A stretch of 64,000 bases of DNA from an uncultured Lewinella sp. Lineage in GTDB: Bacteria > Bacteroidota > Bacteroidia > Chitinophagales > Saprospiraceae. The stretch covers positions 1 to 64,000 of the forward strand of contig CALMYQ010000225.1 of NCBI GenBank assembly GCA_937873655.1. The letters run 5' to 3'. The notes beneath the pieces are model-generated. The model was not told the origin of the DNA, did no database searches, and worked only from the letters and a program-made list of their open reading frames with translations. Below, piece by piece: positions 8,061 through 16,373 of the stretch (position 1 is the stretch's first letter; each line of letters begins with the position of its first letter). A program made the translations under genes and the position numbers.

Positions 8061-10523
8061 ATGAAAACCATCGGACTCAATTTGATTTTGGTGATGGGGC
8101 TCGCAGTTCCGGCCTGGGCCCAGATCTCAATCTCCAACAGCGTATTTCCGGCCGTCGGAGATAACCTGTCCTATTCATTCGGCAACCAGCCCGGCGCCAT
8201 AAACGCGATCTACACGCCGCCGGGAGGCAATCAGCAATGGGATTTGAGCAACCTGCAGGCCTCTTCGACCTGGAACCAGATCTTTCTGGATCCGCAGACG
8301 GGGGCAGGCGCCGCGGCTTTCCCGACAGCCACCCTGATGTACCGACCCCTGAACTCCACTATGGAAGTCTACTTGAATGTGACCAACAACGAGGTGCTGC
8401 TCCTGGGGGTCTACGGAGATGATCCGCTGGGGCTGGGCCAGAGCCTGATATCGCATTACAATCCGCCGCTCATGCTGAGCCAGGCGCCGGTCCAGTTTTT
8501 CGATACCAAACTGGCTTCCTCCGGGTTCTTATTGCCGTTCGGACCCAATGATATATCGGCCGCATTGCTCAGTCAATTGCCCGTTTCCCCGGATTCCCTG
8601 CGGATTCGTACGTCCATCAGCCGGCTGGATGTTGTGAACGCCTGGGGGACTTTGACCATACCCGGCGGAACGTTTGATGTGCTTCGCCAGAATAGAACGC
8701 AATACCGGGAACGGCGGATTGATGCAAAGATACCACCGCTGGGATGGCTGGACATTACGGATATTGCGATACAGTACTGGCAGATTTCTACCGTGGGGGT
8801 GGACACTTTGGTCTCCTTCCATTATCTGAATGATCAATCCAAGGAACCCATTGCTGTAGTGACCCTGAACAATACACAATCGGAGGTGGTCAGCGTGCAG
8901 TACAAAAATGTAGCCCCTTGCCTGGCCGGGCCTACCGCCCGTTGCAAACCCTTTACCGTCAACCTGACCAGTAACGGAAGTACGTCGCTTTCGGCGCTTG
9001 ACGTCAATGACAATTCATCTGTCGACTGCGGAGGGCTCAGCCTGAGCGTCACGCCTAATTCGTTTACCTGCGGGAATATCGGCGCCAATACGGTCACCCT
9101 GACGGCTACCAATACGGCCAATCAGCTGACCAGTACCTGCACCGCAACGGTCACCGTAGCCGATCCCCAACAATTTTGCTGCGCGCCGCCTACCGCGGTG
9201 TGCCGGAATGCCACGGTGCAGTTGAATGCAGGCGGCACGGCATCGCTGGCTGCAGGAGATATTAACAACGGCAGTACCTTCCCCTGCGGATTGCTGTCGA
9301 TGACCCTCAACCGCACCAGTTTCGGTTGCGGCGACCTGGGGCCCAATACGGTCACCCTGACGGTGACGGATATAAATAACGGTTCCCGCCAATGTAGCGC
9401 AACCGTGACGGTGCAGGACCCAGTCAATCCGGAGATCGGCTGTAATAACATCACGATCACCATCAACGGCGGCGAAACCGTTGCGATCAATCCCGCTGAT
9501 CTGGCTGCTGCCATGGATAATTGCGGCATCGCTGATCTGCAGGCAAGCCTTTCATCGGTCGATTGCGAAGACGTGGATTCGGTGATCCCGGTAACCGTAA
9601 CAGCTACGGACCAGAGCGGCCATTCAGCATCCTGTGTCGCAAACATCTCCGTGACAGGTCAATCCTGCAGCTGGACGCAAACGCCCGACGGTATCGGCTG
9701 CGCCGACGGAAACAATGCCGATTACGACCCGCAATCCGGAACCTTTACCCTGACCGCAAGCGGTTGCTATACCCCCGGCGCAACTGCCGATGAAAGCGCC
9801 TTCTTCAAGCATACCCTTTGCGGAAACGGCTCGATCACCGCTCATGTCGCCGGATTGACCCTGCCGGGCTTTGCCGGCATTACCATGCGCGAAACCGATG
9901 CGCCCGGCGCCAAAAAGGTAGCGCTGGTATATCAGGGCGGAAATGTGCTGGCGAGATCCGTACGCGTTGTCACCGGCGGAGCGTCTTACCCGTCGTATAT
10001 CCCGACCCCCGGCTCGCGCTGGTTGCGGATCGTCCGTACCGGCAATACCTTCCAGGGGTATCATTCGGCCAATGGCGTGAACTGGATCTATTCATTCGCC
10101 GTGGTCATCCCTATGAGCAGTTGCATCCAGATCGGGCTAACCGCTTCAGGCGCCAACAGCACCAGCGTGGTCACCGCAACCTTCGACAATGTCGTGATCA
10201 CGCCGCCTGCGGGAGCGGGCAACCGGGAGGGAATTCAGCCTGAATTCAACACCGGACAGCTTCCCGATGCAGGATTGTGGCCCAACCCGGTTGAAGATGG
10301 ACAAGCTAATCTCACGCTCGATCCGTCCTGGGGAAAAAACGTCAAGATCGAGGTTCGCAACGAATTCGGACAATTGATCCGGCTTTTCCAAACGGACGCG
10401 GAAACGGAAAGCACCGCAGCACTCGACCTGAGCGGCCAGGCGCCGGGGGTGTACTTCATCCGTTTACAAAACGCTGACGGACGAACGGCGGCCCTTCGGC
10501 TGGTGGTTGCCGGGCGGCGGTAG
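8061..10523 (+). CDS. Secreted multidomain protein with T9SS sorting domain
   Basis: An 820-residue exported protein of unknown function. It has a signal peptide (cleavage near VPAWAQ) and an N-terminal ~280-residue region. Three Cys-containing beta repeats of about 75-85 residues follow at roughly 290-535, each ending in a TVT/TATD-type strand and resembling HYR/Ig-like modules. Then comes a Cys-rich ~185-residue concanavalin-like (DUF1349-type) domain. The last ~80 residues (GLWPNPVEDGQ ... GVYFIRLQNADG) are a type-A T9SS C-terminal sorting domain, so it should be translocated across the outer membrane and attached to the surface or released. Adhesion or substrate binding is only a guess. 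Confidence 0.82.
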   Translation: MKTIGLNLILVMGLAVPAWAQISISNSVFPAVGDNLSYSFGNQPGAINAIYTPPGGNQQWDLSNLQASSTWNQIFLDPQTGAGAAAFPTATLMYRPLNSTMEVYLNVTNNEVLLLGVYGDDPLGLGQSLISHYNPPLMLSQAPVQFFDTKLASSGFLLPFGPNDISAALLSQLPVSPDSLRIRTSISRLDVVNAWGTLTIPGGTFDVLRQNRTQYRERRIDAKIPPLGWLDITDIAIQYWQISTVGVDTLVSFHYLNDQSKEPIAVVTLNNTQSEVVSVQYKNVAPCLAGPTARCKPFTVNLTSNGSTSLSALDVNDNSSVDCGGLSLSVTPNSFTCGNIGANTVTLTATNTANQLTSTCTATVTVADPQQFCCAPPTAVCRNATVQLNAGGTASLAAGDINNGSTFPCGLLSMTLNRTSFGCGDLGPNTVTLTVTDINNGSRQCSATVTVQDPVNPEIGCNNITITINGGETVAINPADLAAAMDNCGIADLQASLSSVDCEDVDSVIPVTVTATDQSGHSASCVANISVTGQSCSWTQTPDGIGCADGNNADYDPQSGTFTLTASGCYTPGATADESAFFKHTLCGNGSITAHVAGLTLPGFAGITMRETDAPGAKKVALVYQGGNVLARSVRVVTGGASYPSYIPTPGSRWLRIVRTGNTFQGYHSANGVNWIYSFAVVIPMSSCIQIGLTASGANSTSVVTATFDNVVITPPAGAGNREGIQPEFNTGQLPDAGLWPNPVEDGQANLTLDPSWGKNVKIEVRNEFGQLIRLFQTDAETESTAALDLSGQAPGVYFIRLQNADGRTAALRLVVAGRR

Positions 10524-10590
10524 GTTGACGATGGAGGCTGAAAATTTCTTAACTATTGTGGCCCATTAAGAACCCTTAACTTGAAAATCC

Positions 10591-10716
10591 TACTCGGAAA
10601 ATAAGCGGAGAGGGAGACTCAGAGCGTGGGGGAGAGGGTGAAAAGCAATGCCTTCACCCCCTTTCCCGGTCTCTCCCTTTCCCCATCTTTGCCCTTTATG
10701 AAAAAATGTCTGTTAT
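10591..10716 (+). mobile_element. MITE-like element, degenerate copy D
   Basis: It resembles the elements at 34998, 35310 and 43142. The left end reads TACTCGGAAAATAAGCGGA and the right end GAAAAAATGTCTGTTAT. It shares the conserved hairpin core GAAAAGCAATGCCTTC, flanked by complementary purine and pyrimidine arms. The terminal repeats are more decayed than in the other copies. It fills most of the 10524-10748 spacer, where I see nothing else. Confidence 0.55.
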
Positions 10717-10748
10717 GAAATCTTGGTAGTTCAACTTTACCGGATTAC

Positions 10749-12212
10749 CTAATAATTGATCTGATACCGCTTTTCCACGGTGCCGTCGTCGTATAAAATG
10801 AGCAGAAGGCCGCCCTGGTCTTTGTCGATTTCCTGGCCCAGGAAGTTGAATCGTTTGACTTCTGTCCTTGTTTTTGCGGTGTCAGTTTCCAGCACGCCCG
10901 TTACCGGCCCGGCCGTGATCCTCGCCTGAAAGGGAAACTGCTGAAACGACGGGTGATCGTCCTCGAATTTTTCCGGCATGGCGGCAACGATGAAATACGC
11001 GGCCGTATCCTCAGGCGTCAATGCAAGGCTGAGCGAGCCGTGCGTGTCATCGGTCATTTCAAGGTCGTAAAAACCGGGTCCGGTTGAGCTGTTCCGCACC
11101 AATACCTTTCCCTGGAAATAAGCATTATCGCCGTAACTTCCGGTCGCATCCCCGTTGATCTCAAAGGTGTAGGTTTCGGCCTGGCTGTTGTTCAGTTTAA
11201 ACGTATTGAACGACCAGGCATTGGTCACCCTGTCCGGTTCGGGGGATACCCAGCCGCCCGAACCTTGGTTGTCGTATACGGCGATGAATTCATTGTCGTC
11301 GTCGGGGTCTGCGTAATCGTTCCACTCGTTCAGGTTGGTTGCCGCCTGGTAGGCCGGGATGAAATCAAAATCATTGGTCATATGGGCTGCCCAATCGATA
11401 AAATGCTGCCGGAATTCAGCGCCGCCCAGGGTGTTGTACATATACTCCTGGGGCAGCTCCAGGGTACCGCTGAACATACCGGCCGTGATCAGGTCTTCGG
11501 ATACCCCGGCTATGTCCGTCAGGTAGTACAGGTAGAGCGCCAGGGCGTATTGGTGGACGTATCGCTGCCAGTTGGGCGGATAATCGGCCGGGAAGTTGTC
11601 ATAACTCAGCCAAAAGGGGACATGGGGCATTCGCACCAGGCTTTCGGCCTCCACAAACCTGCGCGGGCTGTCCGGGTTTTGCCGGGCTGCAAACCAGTTG
11701 GCCGAAGCCTCGATGTACCACTGGCTGTCGCCTGAATAAGCAAAACCGGGCGAATTGGCGTTGTACTGGAAAATATGGAAGGTCTCGTGAGCGGTATTCA
11801 CCCAGTCGTTGACGGCGTCCTTGGGAAGGGTCAGGAACGGGAACCCGTTGCTGTCGGTACCCTGGCCGTTGCCCCAGTTCTGCGGGGCGAAAAAGCCGCC
11901 GCCGTGGAGGTAGACATTGTAATAGTAGCCGTTTTCGGGGTTCGGCGGGTCGGCCATGTCCAGGTCGTTCAAACAGATGTTTCGATAGCTGATCATGGTA
12001 TCCAGCAGTTGGTCCGCTTTAGCCGTCAGGTCAAAATCCTTATCCCACCAAACGATGAAAATGCCGCGGGTCATGGTGTCGCATTCCGTCAGGTCACCGA
12101 AGGTATCGTTGATGGTGAATTGTGCCCTTCCAGATAGCGCTGTGAAAAGCAGCAAAGTGGAGATGAAAAATGAAGGCTGGATCAGGTGTCGGATAAAAGC
12201 ACGTAATTGCAT
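10749..12212 (-). CDS. Secreted zincin-like protein with HETFH motif
   Basis: A 487-residue exported protein of unclear family. The start at 12212 gives MQLRAFIRHLIQ and a signal peptide ending near SGRAQ; longer starts only add polar sequence. HETFH near residue 150 fits the HExxH zinc-protease signature and is followed about 30 residues later by EASANWFAARQ, whose Glu could be the third ligand. The C-terminal ~70 residues hold RFNFLGQEIDKDQ, reminiscent of T9SS-associated tails with NxLGQ. The fold resembles secreted putative metallopeptidases such as DUF6055-type proteins; proteolytic activity is not shown by sequence alone. Confidence 0.65.
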   Translation of the reverse strand: MQLRAFIRHLIQPSFFISTLLLFTALSGRAQFTINDTFGDLTECDTMTRGIFIVWWDKDFDLTAKADQLLDTMISYRNICLNDLDMADPPNPENGYYYNVYLHGGGFFAPQNWGNGQGTDSNGFPFLTLPKDAVNDWVNTAHETFHIFQYNANSPGFAYSGDSQWYIEASANWFAARQNPDSPRRFVEAESLVRMPHVPFWLSYDNFPADYPPNWQRYVHQYALALYLYYLTDIAGVSEDLITAGMFSGTLELPQEYMYNTLGGAEFRQHFIDWAAHMTNDFDFIPAYQAATNLNEWNDYADPDDDNEFIAVYDNQGSGGWVSPEPDRVTNAWSFNTFKLNNSQAETYTFEINGDATGSYGDNAYFQGKVLVRNSSTGPGFYDLEMTDDTHGSLSLALTPEDTAAYFIVAAMPEKFEDDHPSFQQFPFQARITAGPVTGVLETDTAKTRTEVKRFNFLGQEIDKDQGGLLLILYDDGTVEKRYQINY

Positions 12213-12357
12213 GTGTTCTGTTTTTATGAATGATTGACGGCTGTATTGTTCGGCTGAAAGAATGGGCGCAATGTTCCCGATGCGGTAATTTAAGACATTG
12301 GATGCCATTTCCTTGTGTTTGACAGCATTGAAGAGCATCAACCCGCTTCAAACCGGC

Positions 12358-12924
12358 CTACCGGATCTTCCCTCGGATCCGGCTCAGCGATGTGGGCGTA
12401 ACGCCGATATAGGACGCCAGGTATTTTTGCGGGATTCTTTGCAGATACACCGGCTGATCCATCAGGTCAAGGTAACGTTTTTCAGCGGAATCCTTTTGTA
12501 AAGCTGTAAATCGACGGAGTAAATTCAGGATGACATCTTCCCAGAACACGCGCATGATCTTTCCCATTTCGGGATGCCGGTCACAGATCTGTTCGAGCTC
12601 CGATTTGTGCAGGAATAAAACCTCACTTTCCTCGACGGCTTCCAGAAAATAGTCGGATGGGGCGCCGCTCAGGAAGCTCGAAAGCTCGATGGCGGAATTG
12701 TGCTCAAAAGAAAACCAGACGGTGGTCTCTATGTCGCGGGCTATATAGTACAGCCTGAGGCAACCTTTTTTTACAAAAAAAAGCTTGTTGCAAACCTGGC
12801 CTTGGGCCAATAGAAGTTCTCCTTTTCTCACGGCCTTTACCTGGAATCTGCCCAGCAATTCCTCCATGCCCGGCTGGGGGAGATGGCCGTATTGCCCAAA
12901 AAATGCTTTCAACGCCGGCTCCAT
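12358..12924 (-). CDS. Crp/Fnr-family regulator
   Basis: A 188-residue protein with an N-terminal cyclic-nucleotide-binding-like beta barrel (about 20-120) and a C-terminal winged HTH (IPQKYLASYIGVTPTSLSRIRGKIR). The barrel lacks the canonical cAMP-binding RxS, as usual in this Bacteroidota subgroup, so the signal is unknown. Its ATG shares one base with the stop of the upstream paiB-like gene (TAATG), so the two are almost certainly translated from one message. Confidence 0.87.
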   Translation of the reverse strand: MEPALKAFFGQYGHLPQPGMEELLGRFQVKAVRKGELLLAQGQVCNKLFFVKKGCLRLYYIARDIETTVWFSFEHNSAIELSSFLSGAPSDYFLEAVEESEVLFLHKSELEQICDRHPEMGKIMRVFWEDVILNLLRRFTALQKDSAEKRYLDLMDQPVYLQRIPQKYLASYIGVTPTSLSRIRGKIR

Positions 12925-13571
12925 TACCGGTCCAGTTGGTCGGGAAAAACCTGGTTCGTCCTCTTTTCCATTTCAGCGGCGATCACGCGGCCATCTTCCC
13001 CTTGTTCGTTCAGCTTTTCGATGATGTTGCGGTAGCTTTCGGCGTCCCGGTCCTGGCTCAGCTTGAAAACGGTGTCCAATCCGGTGACCTCGATCTCAAA
13101 GCCCGCGATGGCTTTCATGAGCCTTTCCGTATAGGTGCGCGGAAGGTTGTCAAAAATGGTGGTGGAATGCGGGTTGTAGTTTTCAAAATGGAGCGTTGTT
13201 TTCCGGAGGATCTCTTCCAGTGCAGCCTCCTCCGGAAACCGGATTATGCCCCGGGCGTACACGCTCATGAAGTTCCAGGTGGAAGCCGTATGCGGATTGC
13301 TGTACCAGGTGGCGCTGACGTAGGTATGCCGGCCGGTAAAAACCGCGAGGACATTTTCATTTTGCAGAAAAGCCTTATGGTGATCCGTATTTTTCATGAT
13401 ATGGCCGCTCAGGACCTTTCGGCCGTCGCGTTCCTCGATGAAGACCGGTACCTGGGTCGCTACGGGTCTGTTGCCGGCATCGCATCCGGTCAGGAAAGCA
13501 AACGGATGCTGATCGATGAAGGCTTTGACAGCCTGTTCATCCTTTTCCTTGTGGTAGGGAAGATCGTACAT
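12924..13571 (-). CDS. PaiB-type FMN-binding negative transcriptional regulator
   Basis: A 215-residue member of the FMN_bind_2/PaiB family, named for the Bacillus regulator of protease and sporulation genes. It has a split-barrel flavin fold. Family-typical patches are MYDLPYHKEKD at the N-terminus, LSGHIMKNTDHHK near 75, TGRHTYVSATWY near 98 and TWNFMSVYARG near 118. It lacks an obvious HTH, so direct DNA binding is uncertain. It is the first gene of a pair with the Crp/Fnr gene, with a one-base stop/start overlap. Confidence 0.85.
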   Translation of the reverse strand: MYDLPYHKEKDEQAVKAFIDQHPFAFLTGCDAGNRPVATQVPVFIEERDGRKVLSGHIMKNTDHHKAFLQNENVLAVFTGRHTYVSATWYSNPHTASTWNFMSVYARGIIRFPEEAALEEILRKTTLHFENYNPHSTTIFDNLPRTYTERLMKAIAGFEIEVTGLDTVFKLSQDRDAESYRNIIEKLNEQGEDGRVIAAEMEKRTNQVFPDQLDR

Positions 13572-13696
13572 GAATGGGTGTTTTTGAGCCGGTAAAATTC
13601 CGACTAATTTTCCTGGAAAAAGTTGCCCTGGGGCAATTAGCGCTTTTTTATGGCCATGGCGTGCAAACCCTCATATCCTCTACCTAACGCCCTCTC

Positions 13697-14446
13697 TCAC
13701 AACACAAACCCAAAATACGTCTCCAGGTACCGTTCAAATTCCGTTTCCTCAAATTCGACGGTCCGGACCTCACCGCCTTCCGCGATTTTAAGCGTGTTGT
13801 TGTTGAGGGTGATCCTGCCATTGGGCCGGGCGATCGAAATTACCTTTTTTCTGGTAAAGTGGGAATCTTCGCTGGATTGCTGGAACGCGCACCGCGGTTC
13901 AAAATCCGCCAGTTGCCGTTCTTCCAGCTTGAAAATATACTCAGGCGACCAGTTGCCGTTTTCCTGACTGCTGACCCGGTAATAGTCATCGTCATAACGG
14001 TCAACCATAAACACGCCGGAAGGGTCCGTTTGGGGCGACCCCAGAACGATTTCAAGCGGTTCCAGCGAAAATTTTCCGAAGCCCACATCCACCAGATAGG
14101 ATCGCCCTTCAACAGTTGCGATGATGGCCATATGGTCGAATTCCGGGCTGTAGGTGCCGTTTTCACCGTGCACCCGCGCAGAGATCAAAAAGGTCCTGAA
14201 CCCGATGGCCTGCAGCAGTTCGTTGAACAGGCCGTTGAGCTCATAGCAAAAGCCGCCTCTTTTTGACGGCACGATTTTTTGATAGATCTTTTGAAGATCG
14301 AGTTCTATCGGGGTATGGTAGTGGATATCCAGGTTTTCGAAAGGGATGTGTAATAAATGCCGGTGTTGAAGTTCAAATAAGGCGGCTTTTGAGACTTCGG
14401 GTGTTGAGTGGAAGTTTATTCTGTTGAGGTATGGTTGGACGTTCAT
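13697..14446 (-). CDS. Arylamine N-acetyltransferase
   Basis: Transfers acetyl from acetyl-CoA to arylamines through a Cys-His-Asp triad. The catalytic Cys is in RGGFCYELNGLF near residue 68, the His in FDHMAIIATV near 105 and the Asp in YLVDVGFGK near 120, in the right order and spacing. The length of 249 fits the family (about 250-280). It may acylate xenobiotic amines or act as a small amide synthase. Neighbours give no pathway clue; the fragment behind it (14468-14728) is unrelated. Confidence 0.9.
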   Translation of the reverse strand: MNVQPYLNRINFHSTPEVSKAALFELQHRHLLHIPFENLDIHYHTPIELDLQKIYQKIVPSKRGGFCYELNGLFNELLQAIGFRTFLISARVHGENGTYSPEFDHMAIIATVEGRSYLVDVGFGKFSLEPLEIVLGSPQTDPSGVFMVDRYDDDYYRVSSQENGNWSPEYIFKLEERQLADFEPRCAFQQSSEDSHFTRKKVISIARPNGRITLNNNTLKIAEGGEVRTVEFEETEFERYLETYFGFVL

Positions 14447-14467
14447 GCTGACTTTGGAAGACTATGT

Positions 14468-14728
14468 TTAATATTTAATGATGGTATGCTTTCCATATTT
14501 GTTCAGCGCCGTTTGTACATCCAGGATCGGCACACGCAGGGTCCCGACATTTAAGGTCTTTTGCTCGTATATATCCAGATTGTGGATGTCGTAGGATCGG
14601 CCGTTCAGATCCAGTACAATGACATCGAAAGTGAAAGCGGTTTCCGTGTTAGCTACAAACCAGTGAACATTATCCCTTTCATCTGAAATGGAAGAACTCT
14701 CCCCGGTTTTTGCTGTCTGTGGGCGGCT
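14468..14728 (-). pseudogene. 3' fragment of an unrecognised protein gene
   Basis: The minus strand is open for 86 codons after a TAA at 14729-14731, with protein-like composition (VHWFVANTETAFTFDVIVLD ... NKYGKHTIIKY, stop 14468-14470) but no ATG, GTG or TTG near its start. It looks like the C-terminal remnant of a gene whose 5' part is lost. The family was not recognised. A frameshifted upstream portion was not found. Confidence 0.45.
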
Positions 14729-15068
14729 TTAGTTGCCGGTTTAATGAATTATCACAGCTGGATCAGGCAAATATACAACTCGTCCGATGGATTAGCGCTG
14801 CAATCCGGGTCTTGAACATCCAGCCGGTCCTATTGCGGCAAACTGTGCGCCGGGCCTGTAAAGATAAGGAATCTGGCGGAGAAAGGATTGCTGCCGTTTA
14901 GATCGTGAAAGACCTGCAGGGATGGAAACAGAGGGCTTGGGAGAGCGAGTGACCAACATTGCGCTCATACGTTCTCCCATTTGGTTCTCTGAAATGCCCG
15001 CAGGTTTTACTTTTGGCCCGCGTACACGGCGTCGGCGTAGATGGCGGTAACCCGTTGATCTTAAGTAA
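14729..15068. other. Spacer without a supported gene
   Basis: No gene with family features, no array and no clear promoter. It separates the gene remnant at 14468 from a small hypothetical gene. Confidence 0.45.
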
Positions 15069-15365
15069 TCAGGCCGACGGGGTAAAGCAGATCCGGAGTT
15101 CTCCATGGATCGTGAAGCTTCCGCCTTCCTCCCCCGCCTGCCGTATGAAAGCCTTTGCAGCGCGTTTTTCTTTTTCCAGTTCCCGGATTCGGTTTTCTAT
15201 AGTACTGGTATCCGCATAGTGGTCCTGTTCCCACTGCTGGAGCCGTTTGATTTTGTGGAAATTGATTTTTTGATCGATTAGCGATCCGATAACTTCAGCG
15301 GCCTCACTCGGGGTGAATTCGCCGTTTACCAGCAGGACCTTTTGTATGGTTTCAGTCGCAGTCAT
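15069..15365 (-). CDS. Small coiled hypothetical protein
   Basis: A 98-residue cytoplasmic protein starting at the ATG at 15365 (MTATETIQKVLLVNGEF). Pattern: a short N-terminal part with VNGEFTPSEAAEVIGSLIDQKINFHKIK, a central helical stretch with RIRELEKEKRAAK, and a beta-like C-terminus ending ICFTPSA. This layout resembles a widespread small Bacteroidota family of about 90 residues with no assigned function. It lies 73 bp downstream of a membrane protein gene on the same strand, so the two may be cotranscribed. Confidence 0.65.
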   Translation of the reverse strand: MTATETIQKVLLVNGEFTPSEAAEVIGSLIDQKINFHKIKRLQQWEQDHYADTSTIENRIRELEKEKRAAKAFIRQAGEEGGSFTIHGELRICFTPSA

Positions 15366-15438
15366 TTGATTTTCATTTAATTGTGTTGTGAATATTGTTA
15401 TGGAAGGTTCCCGGTTTAGCCGGGGCAAGCCGGCGTTT

Positions 15439-16293
15439 TCAGCTTCTGCCGGGTTTGATCTGGCGGATAGCGAGCAGCATTGCGATAATGGAAGTTGAAA
15501 CCAGCAACTCTTTCATCAGCAGGCCGCCTGTGGTTGCGGAAATGAGAACGGCTGCGATCAATGCACTTAACGCTAACCCCGGGACGAGGTAGGCCCGGAT
15601 TTTGGTAAGCGGGCTTGACAATGACCTTTGCGGTGCATCTGGTGAGGTTTGGAAATCCTCGGCGGCAAGGCTTGCCGAAGGTATTGCGGCAGGCGGGACG
15701 GCCGTATTTTCCGGCTTTGAATGGAGCGGCTGAATGATGGTTGCTGCCGCCGCGGTTTGCCCGTACAAGGCTTCTGCGCCTTGCAATACGCGGCTGTATG
15801 GGGCGTACAGTTCCTGTGAATGCTTTATTTCTTCCATCCGGTCGGTATTGCGAAGGTATTGATAAGCCTTTATTACCAAGTTGCCCTGTTCGATCCGGCG
15901 GCCCAGATAACGGCTTTTTTCCAGCTGCTGCAGTTGTTGTGCGAGGTGAAGCCGGGTCAGGAGCAGGCATTTTTGCCATGCCCCCCTGGTTTGTTCAAAT
16001 TGCGTTGAATGCTTGGATAGCAGCTGCTTCAGCACTTTTTCGGCGTAAGTGTCGAATCCTTTTTTACCCTGTACGACGTTCCTGAAAAAACGGCTGGAGG
16101 TATCGGCTACCAGACAGATCTCCGATATGCCGTTGTCTTCAATGAAATGATCAATAAAGAGGTCGTAACGGGTGTCCATCGGGTTAAATGCGACACCCAA
16201 GGCAGTGAGGAAAAATGCTTCTCCGGAAAAATGTCCGGGTATGACCGGTTCCAGATGAGCGTCCGGACAAACGAGAAATAATCTTTTTTTCAT
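15439..16293 (-). CDS. Hypothetical protein with two C-terminal membrane helices
   Basis: 284 residues, family not recognised. The N-terminal ~95 residues (MKKRLFLVCPDAHLEPVI ... ICLVADTSSRFF) have an alternating beta/alpha pattern that recalls a reduced beta-carbonic-anhydrase fold, but I see no full set of Cys/His zinc ligands. Residues 95-180 are helical and charged. A Pro/Ala/Ser linker leads to two membrane segments (about 235-255 and 258-276) and the end KPGRS. The body should therefore be cytoplasmic and tethered to the inner membrane. It is followed at 73 bp by a small hypothetical gene. Confidence 0.65.
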   Translation of the reverse strand: MKKRLFLVCPDAHLEPVIPGHFSGEAFFLTALGVAFNPMDTRYDLFIDHFIEDNGISEICLVADTSSRFFRNVVQGKKGFDTYAEKVLKQLLSKHSTQFEQTRGAWQKCLLLTRLHLAQQLQQLEKSRYLGRRIEQGNLVIKAYQYLRNTDRMEEIKHSQELYAPYSRVLQGAEALYGQTAAAATIIQPLHSKPENTAVPPAAIPSASLAAEDFQTSPDAPQRSLSSPLTKIRAYLVPGLALSALIAAVLISATTGGLLMKELLVSTSIIAMLLAIRQIKPGRS

Positions 16294-16373
16294 GCTGCGG
16301 ATATTTGAGTGAAAGAGTTTTGATTCAGTTCACCTCCGGGTGCAGAGATGATCAACCGGAAAAATCAGGGGCC

